Origin: Seriola aureovittata
Taxonomy: Eukaryota > Chordata > Actinopteri > Carangiformes > Carangidae
DNA: 64,000 nt
Direction of reading: 5' to 3'
Assembly (NCBI RefSeq): GCF_021018895.1
Contig: NC_079373.1
Span: 7,546,001 to 7,610,000 of the forward strand
The notes under the pieces were generated by a model. It worked only from the letters and a program-made list of their open reading frames with translations, did not search any database and was not told the origin of the DNA. Positions 12,571 to 24,100 of the stretch are shown here, piece by piece; positions within the stretch are counted from its first letter, which is position 1, and every line of letters starts with the position of its first letter. The position numbers and the translations under genes are program-made.

Positions 12571-15500
12571 AAGTGAACTCTGAGAAATACATATTGTAAT
12601 GTATTAATACTGCCTGAAACCTCAGGGTGTTTCTTGAACTACATCAGGTTACAACGACTAGTCCTCTGAGCCCACAAGTTGAAGCAGCTCTACAACAGTA
12701 AAAAAAAAAAAAAAAAACCCTTTGACCCCGACCACAGCGATAATAGCTTTAGAGTTAAAGGCTTTGAGTGAACTGCGTGGGTGTGATGACGTCATTGTGC
12801 ACTCGTGTTCGCTCTAAAAGCCTAACTCCTTCTATCTGGCATCCCTGACAGTTTTCCAGAGAAGTGATTGTTCCCAAGGCGACTGTATAACACAACAGCA
12901 TTCCTTCCTCTCACACTTGGTCAAGATCTTCTTATCCTCAGACTGCTTGTCAACTTGAGGTCTGCCTGTCATGTCCTTCAAACTCTTTCCTCTTGGTCTT
13001 TTCAGCATCATAAACCTTCTTTCCCTGATCTGATCATGATGGATGAATTAAACGAATGAATTAAAATACTTCAACGGCTCCATCTGAAACGACTTAACAT
13101 CTGATCTTCGGGTATGAAAGCCAACTACCATGCTCTGTAACGATATGTTGCGGGAGACCAACCTGAGTTTGTCGGCGGTGAAGATGACCCTGCGCTCCAG
13201 CAGCAGAGAGGCAAACACTCGCAGAAGGAGACGCAGACTCAAGGAGGAGAAGAGACATTCAAAGTCCACATGCTCCAGACGGGAATCTGACGGCCGACAC
13301 AACTCTATCACCTGTAGGAAAGACAGAGAAAACAAAAAGGACAATCAGATTATAATGTACATACTACATGCATCTAGAGAAAGCCACTGATATGATAGTT
13401 TATGTCATTTTTAGTCAGATTTATTATGTGGAGTTTGCCTCCAAGAAAGCTGCTTTCCACAGTGACACCACCATCATTTTACCTCTGTCCCAGAGCCAGG
13501 TAGGAAGTTTTTGACAGTGATGGTCCTTCCTGGAGCAGGGAAGGGAGCTTCCATGATCCCTCTCATAAAAGGCTGCACCAGAGCAGGAGAGATAGCCCTC
13601 CTCTTTTCCACTTCATCCAGGATCTGAGAAAAGGAAAAGAAGGAGGCTCTGCAACTTGAATACTGGCAATCACAAATACATACATACAAAAATACGTGTG
13701 TATATGTACATATATACATATATATACACACACACACACAGACACTATATATACTATAGGCTCTTAAAAGAACAGAAGTGCTTTATGGCTTTCATTGGAT
13801 TTTTATAGTATTATAGCATGAAGTGCCTTAACCTGTCACGTGTTTTAGTTTCTTGGTCAACCAAAAACAGACATTTCTTGTCTGTGAAATCATTTTGTAA
13901 ATACATGTGATAGACTATTTTATCCATATTTTTCATCCCCCACTTTATGGTATTTGTCAATATCATTGTAAAATTTATTTATTGTACAGTGGAATTCCTG
14001 TTGAAATGAATCAGGTAGCTGACAGTTACAACTGCATTGTATTCAGGTGCCATCATAAATACAAGGTAATGGCACCACACTCGCTATTATTATCATCATA
14101 AACTTTTTCAATCTCACCAGGAGACTGAATAAGATACAGGAGCATCTGCCAAACACGTTAAAGCCACTACATCAAATGGCTAACAACCTGCATCCATGAT
14201 GTGTACCCCTCTACACACATACTGTACACATCTGTATAATATTAAACTTGATCTGATACAGATAAAACACATACAGAATATCATCAGCACTTACTCCTTT
14301 CAATGCAGAGGCAGCTATCAATCAATTTGCTATCTTATCAATAAACTGAATTTACCCTCCTATGCCGATGGGTGTATCCGCACAAACCCCACATTACCAG
14401 TGGCAGATGTACACTTCAAAGACATTTAGGTATACAGATCAACACACTCATAAATCTGAGGCTCATTACAGGGAACCTTTTTCCACTGCAGTAACCACAT
14501 CAGCTGCAGTTCACATGCGTCTCTGTACTGCAGCCAGCGGGTGGGTGGAGCTCTGCGGGCGTCAAGGGTGGTACCGCTCTGTACGTTTTTACTGGGGTTG
14601 AACTTGTGTGTATGTGTTTGCGCAACACATGCAATTCCAAGCAATGCAATTTCACTGGATGCAAGTAACAGATTTGAGCGAACTCGTGTTTATGTCACTG
14701 TCTGTACCTTGGAGAAGAGGTCGAAGCAGCCCAGGCGGCTGACGATGCAGTAGACCTCAGGGAGCCTTCGGCCTTTACCACTGGGCTATGAACAGCCAGA
14801 GAGAAAAAGACAGACGGCTTCAAAACACCGGAGTGACACAAGATTGCTCATCCAAATACAACCTATGATTAGACCAGTGAAGCAAACCCATGCCCTTTGT
14901 TTCACAGAGATTTTAAGGCCACATTCAGGAACAAATGTTTTTCCTCATCATTTTATCATCAAATTCAGGAAATATGAGGGAAATTGTTTCTGTTACCAGT
15001 AATCGTCGACAGTAGCCGAACCGCCTGCTTCCATCTTCACCAGTCAAGACGAATGAGAACGTTTCACTGAGGATAGAAGAGAGAGAGAGAGTGAGAGGAA
15101 AAAAACAACATAATTGAGACGTGCTGGAAACTATTTAGAGCTGTAAAAATCACACAGAAAAGACTGTTGTGGATACAGAGAATCCCACTCTGGACTGGAC
15201 TTCTGCAAACAAAAGCCTGACTTTGTACTTGAGAGGGAAGGACCCTCAAGACACTTTTAATCTGCAAATAGCAACATAAAGCTTCCTCAGCTCTGCCTGA
15301 CAGGTAGTCATTGAGCAGTGACGACCTTCTTGACAGGCCAGAGCGTCAGCCAGTTCAATGACTCAGTCTGCAGGTGTGTTTTTAGTGGCCCCTCAACCAT
15401 CGAACATTTGCCTCCAGGTAATTATTAGCCATCACTGTCAAGACAGACATTCTCTCTTCTCGGAACAATGCAGACGCTCAAGAGGCCAAGAGGTTTTGGG

Positions 15501-18130
15501 TAATAGGGCCAATTATAAACAGCATTAAAAAAAGAGGTGCCTTTGTAATAGCAAACCAGGTGTAAGGTGCTAAATCCATCCTCTTTCCCTATAATCGTTT
15601 GTCATTGTCAGTGGCTTATCGTTACACAAAGGAGAGTCGTCTTCACAAGCCACAAGGTCATTTCCATTCTGGGCTTTCATCTTCTCCACTAACAAGTGCT
15701 TATTAGCAAGGAAAACAGCTGAGCTATTACCGCTCTGACGAGAAATGCTTGCGTCCCCGTTTATTTTTACTTTTTTTTTTATGTTCTATGACTCTGACTC
15801 ACCTGGGGAAGTTGTCGACAGGTGCCCAGTCTTTGGCGTCAGGGAAACAGAACTGAGGGATGACCTTCAGCTGGTCCTCAGTCTCCCGCATGAACTTAAA
15901 GCTCCTCTCAAGCTGGTTAGTAAAAATAAGAGAACATGTGACGATGAATAATTAATTTAACGATGCCCGAAAGATCATGCTGTTTAAAATATTAGGCCTT
16001 TGTGTTTTACACACAGCTTTGCTATTGAGATTAATATGGAACTGAGGTAAATATGAAACTGTAAAAGGCATCGATTTGTGTCAACCTCTTCCTAATAATC
16101 ATTCTTCACCAGCCTTAAACTGCAGCGTTACTACCTTTAGTATGTTTAGTACGCATGCTGTTGTTGTTCCTCCAAATGTGTTCATAAACTGACATATATA
16201 GCTTGAATTATCACTATCCATGTAGGAAAGCAGTCATCAAATGCTCGCTCCTTCCCAGCATTGTTTAACATAAAATTTCCAGTGACTCGTTTCGCTTCAG
16301 TAACATTTCTCTCCTCTTTTACCTTGAGAGGGAACTGCTGTGTGACCTCGGGCAGGTATGGAACTCCGGCCTTGGTTTTGTGAAGCGCAACGACTATGAA
16401 ATACTCAAAGAGTTTCCTCTCCTGCAACTCCATCAGATCCCTCTCCAAAGTTCGGTACCGCCCCGTCTGCCTCAGCATGGACTGAACCGACACCAGACGC
16501 TGGCTGTGGGCTGAGGGAGGGAGACGCACATTTCATACAGATCCACATCCATCTGTGCATGTATGCACAGAGAGCCAATGTGTGGCCACAGCGTAATCTG
16601 TATTTCCATCTGTGTATGTTTTGATTTTAGCGATACAGTGGAACAATGGAAAGAAAGAAAACTGATCAGAATCAGTTCACATCCCACTATTGCGATTATC
16701 TGTAAGTAATGAAATAACTGCTACAGTAGGTAGCATGAAGCTACTGGATATGTTAGTATTTATTTTCTTTTCTCACCTTTTAGTTTCTCCTCCGTGTCAC
16801 TTTCCGACTCACTGTTCTCATCTGTCACTACATTAAAGAGGGTGAAAAGAAAATCAGTGTGAGGAGACTGCAAATAACAATCACAGGAAACTCAGAGCAC
16901 ATGGAATTCGCTCTCATTGCTTTCAGTCCTGGCACACACAACACCACCCGGTCCTCTGATACACGGGTCAGTCTCAACTGACCCAAAAAGGTAACCTTGC
17001 CCATAAAACTAAGTGAATACATATGATGAGGTATTATGGCTTTTATGGAGGTAGACCTGTAAAGTCTTTCTGGTCAAACTGACGGCTGCAGGAAAGAAAA
17101 CATGCTGAAAAATGCCTGCATTGGGTAGAGTGTTGATAGTATTGATGACAAACTATGATATAATATCAAGAAAAGACAGACTTGCATCAACTAACACAGA
17201 ATAACAGACAATCACAGAATGCCGGTGCAGCAGTACAAGATAGAAATGTGGAAATGTTAGAAAGACATGGCTACCAGCGTTAAGAAAGCTTTTAAAAGAA
17301 TTCCTGGATCTGCACCAGGATCTGCACCTGGATCTGTTTTTGCACCAGAAACTAATCACTTGTTCCCATGGCCTAACTTTTTCACCGAATTGTACTGAAA
17401 TAAGTGTTTGAGATGAAGAAACACAAACACAAGCTCCTTTGTGGAGACATTGAGAAAGTGGATAGGGTTTTATAAGTTAAAAAGGATCAAAACAAATAAA
17501 TGGTCTTTCTTGTGGCCCTGCTGTCGTATTTGAGGCCTCACCTCTCCCTGAGCTGGACTCGGTCGACTGAGACACCCTCTTCATGCGTTTCTTCCCTCTT
17601 CGTGCCTCAAAGATGCCATTGATTTTCAGCACCATCTGGAGGAGGTAAAGAGAAAGAAATGTCCATCTTTAAATCCTTAAGCAAGTAAACAAACATCTGC
17701 CAGGCTCCTACCAAGATCACTTCAGTACAGCTTCTGGGAGGCCTTCCTCTGGACACACTTCTCACAGGAAATATCTGTCAGAAAGTTTTTCTCTGCCTTA
17801 CTCATCCCCAGACGGAAGCATGAGTGGACCAGCTCTGAAGCTCCCTGAGCAGTACGCTGGACCGTAAATAACAGACAGACAGAGTAGAAGGGGCTTGGTG
17901 AGATGCCTCTCAGACTCCCATACCTTGGGGATTTTCCTCCGTCTGCGATTGTACGGGTCTCCTGAGAGGCAGGGGGTGTCATCGGGGCTGCTGGGTGTGG
18001 AGGGCGGGCTGACACGGGAGGGTGAGGAGACACCAGTGTCCCGGCCAGTCTTGCGTAGTTCGAGGAGCTTAAAACTTCGCCGTTCTGAGTTTTGTCTGAA
18101 GAAGCCGGGCTTGGAGGAGAGCTTGTGGGG

Positions 18131-18165
<35 letters not shown>

Positions 18166-21100
18166 ATACACACTTTAGAAAGTAGTTTTAATGTAGAAAT
18201 GGTCCCATTAAATCTCCTTTGTTTTTATAGTGATGTAATGGCGATCAGGTACCTTAGTTGGCGTGTCAGGGACAGGAGATGAGGAGGCAGGTGAAACACA
18301 TTTGCTTCCCAAACAACTTCTCTCCAGCTCTATATCTTCATAAGGGTTCTCCTTGGATGGAGGATCTTCAAAAGGAAAAAAAGAAGGAATAGATCAGTGT
18401 CACCTGGATTACACAACAGCCTCACACACGCTTTTTCGAAAGAGCAGATAAAGTATTCTTTCCATATCAGTCATGTTTGTTTTGCCAGACGATTCCTACT
18501 CCAGATGTGCGGAGAGCTACCAGAGGAGGCCGGTCTGCTTATATAGCTCATATTTTACTGTGATAAGATGCTTGCACAGCTAAAGCTAAATGTAACTCTA
18601 TAGCCACTCGCCCTCCCCTGCAGATAACGAGCGAGGCAGTTTCATTTTCCAAAATCTGTGCCTCTTTTCTCTCTTTGTCTCTGTCTGTCTGTCTGTATCT
18701 CTCCTCTGCTACATCAATCCATCCACCAGATGTGACCTGTAGGAGTAGGAGGATAAAAAGGGACGTTCAGTTCCCTGCTCCTTCTCCCTCTGAGGAAAAC
18801 AAGGGATCAGTGTACTGTTTTTCACATTGTTGGCTGATGAGAACCTGACACCAATCTCCACGTGTGTTTGTGTGTGTGTTCACTCGTGAGTTTGCGTCAG
18901 TCATCAAGATGTGCGTACATGTCCTGATGACAGTTGCTTTCCTCTGGATCTGTAAACACTATCAGTCATGTAAATTGTCTGTTTAAAGTGTGTTTATGAA
19001 ACTTGGTTTGCATGTGGGGGTTGATGACTGTCTACACTATCCATATCTCTGCTTCCCCGAGCTGCAGCTAAAGCTACAGTATAGCGGGTCGGAGTTACTT
19101 TACCCATGGGACACTGCTGAGTGCCTGGTGAACAACATTTTAAAGAACAACGCGACTGTAATGAAAGGAGGAAACTATAAAAAGGATCCAAAATAAGCTG
19201 CGGCATCGCTCGAACATAATGAAACTTAATTTGATTGTTGCCAGCACGCAGCATTCACACACCAGCTTCAGGGATGAAAACCAAAGACACATTGAAGCTA
19301 TTGCCAGTAACATGCCTTGGCTCTGAGCCATTCACATGCCCCCCTGCTGCACTGACAATTTCAGTAGCCAACTTAAGCTACATTACGACCTCACACAACG
19401 CCGCTATTGTACCTTATGAAATTAAACAGGCTCTAGGTGGGGTTGGCATAACCCAGCAGACAATAAGGTAGGAAGGAAGGTCAGGTTTCTACGTATAATT
19501 TTTAATAAAAGTGAAGCAGCGTTGCTCTAAATTAAAAGTGGATCAGAAAAAACAGAGCAGAGTAAAGACAGCTTGGCCTCCTCATCACCTCTGTTACTGA
19601 ACTCTATGACACACACGCTGGTATGAGAGATGAAACTTCAGGGGTCATGCAGTATATGAAGGGCATTAAAAATAGGACCACATACGCCTGCAGTTCAGTA
19701 TAGAACAAGATTGTTTCAGTCATTGTATGCTATAAACTGATTTGTATTTGCAAAGCTTGTTTAAGGAAAAATAAAAGCGTATGTTTACCTATTATGTCCT
19801 CGTAGACATTCTCTTCTGATAAAGTGCGTGTTAGGCCCAGTCTGGACTGAGCGTACCAGTCCACCCTGCAGCTCTCTGTAGACGACTGGAGCAGATCCTC
19901 GAATTCATACGACTTCCTGATGGACAGAGTAGCATAAAATTTTAGGAGAGTTGCACGCCAAATACAAAAGGATAGGAAGGAAGGATTTCTGACTGATATC
20001 CCGGAGTGAATGTGTGTTCATGTTGATGCTTTTAAAAATGATACTGTACGCCAAGCTGGAAAACTGATGTTACCATTTTTCTAGTTGCCACATCTGAATG
20101 AGTACATCTGTGTTTCATCACAGCTGAAGATTAAAGCCCAGTAGAATAAAGTGCACAGAAGGATCTATGGTTGCATGCATCCCCACATGCCCCCGCATGC
20201 ATGCACATACGTACAATTAAACTAAGTTGCCGCTTTATTAGATACAGCTTGCTACATCCAATGCAATACAATGCCCTGCGATAAATCCTATGTTTATGGA
20301 GCTTATTATATTCAGTTTTCTCCTCTGTGGTGTTGCTGTGTTGGATTGAATTATTGTGAATGTTTTCTTCGCTCTCATTTGACACAGCATAATATAACAG
20401 AATGTCATACAACCACAGACTACGCCTTTTTCCTTTATGCTGTATGTTGCTATATTATTTTTAAATATGTCTCCCTTTTGTCTTATTTTGTCGGGTTTTT
20501 TTTTTTCTGCCTCCGAACATGGTTTCTTTCCAGGAGCAAGTAGTGGTGATTGTTGCTTGACAAGAGCTTTGGCCATCATTGCGTTTACAAGACAAAAGGT
20601 TATATACGCCCTCTGAGCAGCACTACGTCTTCAAGGTAGATCGGAGGCTACAGCAAGTCCAGGCCTGGGTTAGCTGGTTAGCATGCTAACTTCAGTAGAA
20701 GAAAAGATTCGATAGAGAGTTAACATTGTTACTTTCCACTGCTGGAGACAGCTATTGGTGAGTAAAGGAATGAAGTTTGATCCTGAACTAAATGTTTCTT
20801 CTAGACTGGTAAGTAAACAGCTGTTGATGCTAACATTAGCGGCTGACATGTGGCAATAGCAAAACTTACAAATAGCTCCTTTAACTTTCCTAGTGCATAT
20901 TGAAATTTGCCATTTCCCTTAATCTGACACATCATAATTCAGTCAATTACTGTGCATGGTCACTGATATACAAAATAAAGTTGAACAAAATAATTGACCA
21001 TCAACATTGCAATCCTTAAAAAAGTAGGACTTATTGCAGACATGCTGCATGGCACTGGATGAAGCTCAGTGTACCTAATAGTTGGGTAACTGTGTATTTG

Positions 21101-24100
21101 TTCACTCACAGGCCCATGCACAGAAATGCCCACTGCAATGGACCCTCACAGACAGACAGCCTGGCCAAACAAAAGGGCTTGACACAGCACACTCGAGCGG
21201 AGTGAGGCCTCCACATATGGTATGGAATGTAACCGATCCAAGCCAAGCTCCAAACAAGAATTCAGACCACTGGAAAAAGCGAACAATAGATGTAGTCCAA
21301 TACTGCAGAGTTCACATTTTCTGGTTTCCATACAGAGCCCTATTTGTTTGATTGAAACCATCTGAATTCAAGCGCTACTTAAAGGAGTTTTAGCAAATTC
21401 CAACATGTTAATTGCTCATGTCAGAATAACTGTTTCAGATTCTGGATCACACTTTACGCTTAGAAGAACATTCATTTTTTACATTTAGATAAAACTCAAG
21501 ATCAAATTCTTGCAAAAAATGAATGCATGCACTCTGCATGTTGTTCTCCTTTTCCAGTAGAGTTTTGGGAGAAGGAATGAGTTGTGTTGAAGTGAGCATT
21601 CCTCTGATCCAACCAATGAGCTCATTCTGTGAGATATTTAGAAACAGGATGATGTCATCGGTGGTTTTGATTTACAGCAGATGTGGGAGACGTTGTTCAC
21701 CTCAGTGTTTGGTTGGTGGTGGAGTAGGAAGGGGTTAGAGGATACACAGGGCCATTACTTGTTAACGGTGACTTCAGGAGAAGATTCTATAAACAATTTA
21801 TTTCTGTAAATTTAGCTTTGGAGTTCGGAGAAGACAACATGTCTCGGTGGCGTCAGTAAAGGTGTTTAGGTCTAGGCTGGGTTTCTGCTGCAGAACGAAT
21901 GGTCAAAACTAATCATGGCTGCCTATGCTAACTTCCTTACTTCTCAGTCTCCTACCTGTTACTGCTGTCCCGGGGTTTGTCAGCCCAGGGTCTCCTGCAC
22001 ACTCCAGGTGGTGGGCATGTTGGTAAAGGTGGAGGAGGAATGGAGGGCAAAGGGGGCAAGTTCCTCTTTCCCTTCCCCGAGCCGGCCCCTGAAGCTGGGG
22101 TAGCGGGCGGTGTGTGGTGCTGGAAGGTTCTCTGAGGTTTAGGTAGAGGGTTTATAGATGGAGCACCTGGCTCGCTGTATACGTTCTCTGGATCCCCCTC
22201 CCTCCTCCTCCGTGACCCACCCGGCCGAGGGACGTCAAAACTCCCAAAAATGGGCTCGCCGGCCCTCTTTTCTGTTTCTTCCACCTCCTCCTTTGAAGGA
22301 GGACAGAAGTAATTCCCTGGAAATGCAAGTGAAGGTCTGTCAGGAACTTCCTTTGTTGCCTTCTCCAGTTTCTTAACATGAGTTAAAACAGTTTTCTTGT
22401 CGAGGGGTTGCTCTGTTGGCTTAGAAGCCCGAAACCCTCTCTCTAGTATCACTTCTCTGTCTTTGTTTGTTGGGCCTTCTGGAGATTTCGGCCTTGAATC
22501 CCCAAGCTTTCCAACATTCTCCTTCCCTGAGTCTTGTCTGTCCCAGCTGACAAACCGCTTGGAATCTGTCCTTTGGACCTCTGAAACTTTAGATTCCTTT
22601 TTCCTCACTGTCTCAACTTCTTTTTGTGTCGTGCTCAGTGGACATGTCCCTGTAGAGGTAAGTTGGGCAGGTTCCTTTTTGCCCTCCCATTGTGAGATCT
22701 TATCGCGGATGCTTGCACTCTTGACTGCTGCTGGGCTCTTGCTGTGGTTCAGTTTGCCACACAGTCCGTTCTCCATGTTGGATGTCCGCGGGTCGGTGGT
22801 GTTGCTGGCTCTCCTGTGAGCCAACATGGTGTCAGGAGGACCGGGGCTGTCGCTCAGGCTGAGCAGGGGTGAGAGGGGACGCTTGGAAGACACAGTGTCC
22901 CTCCCGTTTCTGTTCCCCGGTGACCCGAACACCTCTTGGGGCTGGGGCACCGAAGATGAGGGAGCCTCCCCAACCTTCAAGCCACAGCACTGGAGCCTGG
23001 GAAAGAAACACACACAGAGCAGTTAACATACACACTGGCATGATGTGTCATGTTTCTCTACTTGTTTAACCCTCTAAAGGGTTGTAAACAAACCACAAAT
23101 AAACAAAATATTCTGTAATCTAATAAATAAATACATGAATTAATTAATTTTCTATTCATGTGTCTTACACTCAAAGGTTCCCCTACATGGATTTACAATA
23201 CACAACTGTACTTCAATTATACGCAGATATATATACTTACAAATAGCCTTTTTAACAAAAACCGAAGGTACTAAGCAAAAAATTGCAAATCAATTAAAAT
23301 TTACTTTAAAGATTTCTTGAAAGTAGAATACAAATCAGGCCCCTGTGAAAATGCTCTCTGACCATCAAACTAGTAAAAACAAATTGATATAAACAATAAA
23401 ACTTGAGAAATTCAGACAACATATCTGACATCAACATATATAGATACAACATAGGTGCTTGAAACGAGATTAGTCGTCTTTTAATTCGGCTTTTTCAAAC
23501 CAGGACTACAAGGAAGGATCTATGAACCTGCTAAAAATACATTTTCTTTGCTATGGAAACAAATTATTTGATCGTCCTAAAATAAGGTATCATAACTTTC
23601 GTGAGCTGTCAGTTTTGCAGTAAGAGGGTGAAGTGTATTTCACGATGAACAGGCTGAAAGGCCACCTATGACACACAAGATGGACACAGACTGTAAAACC
23701 CATACAACCAGACAGAACATGCATGCAGTCTTCTCTTGGTTTAGGGGCCAGTATTAACAACTGGGCCACTGCTGATGTGTACTTAATTCATTCCAGATAA
23801 ACAGAGGGAGAACGTACATTGCACTGTTGCCAACTCTAACAATTTATAGTGCAATTATTTTCATAGAAATGTCAGTCTCTGCCTTCAGTGAACATAGCAA
23901 AGCATCAATTCTCCCCATGGCTCTTAAAATTGGCCACACAATGTGAGCTCTTACAATTATGTCCAAATAGATCTTTGTTTATGGGGTAAACAAGAATTCT
24001 TGTTAAAAGAGTTCAGACGTCTGTTTGGTGGCTCTGCTGTAGCTGTGAGTCAATCCTGGAAGATTACTGGGTCATGACTGTTTGAACTCTGGGTTTGGGG

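Noticed and set aside
14362..14753. Overlapping frames on both strands between dennd2a exons
   Set aside because: They partly cover the antisense of exon 14785-14708 and otherwise lie in an intron with no protein similarity.
22397..22819. 140-codon plus-strand frame opposite the large dennd2a exon
   Set aside because: Antisense shadow. The minus strand carries the phase-consistent DENND2A sequence.
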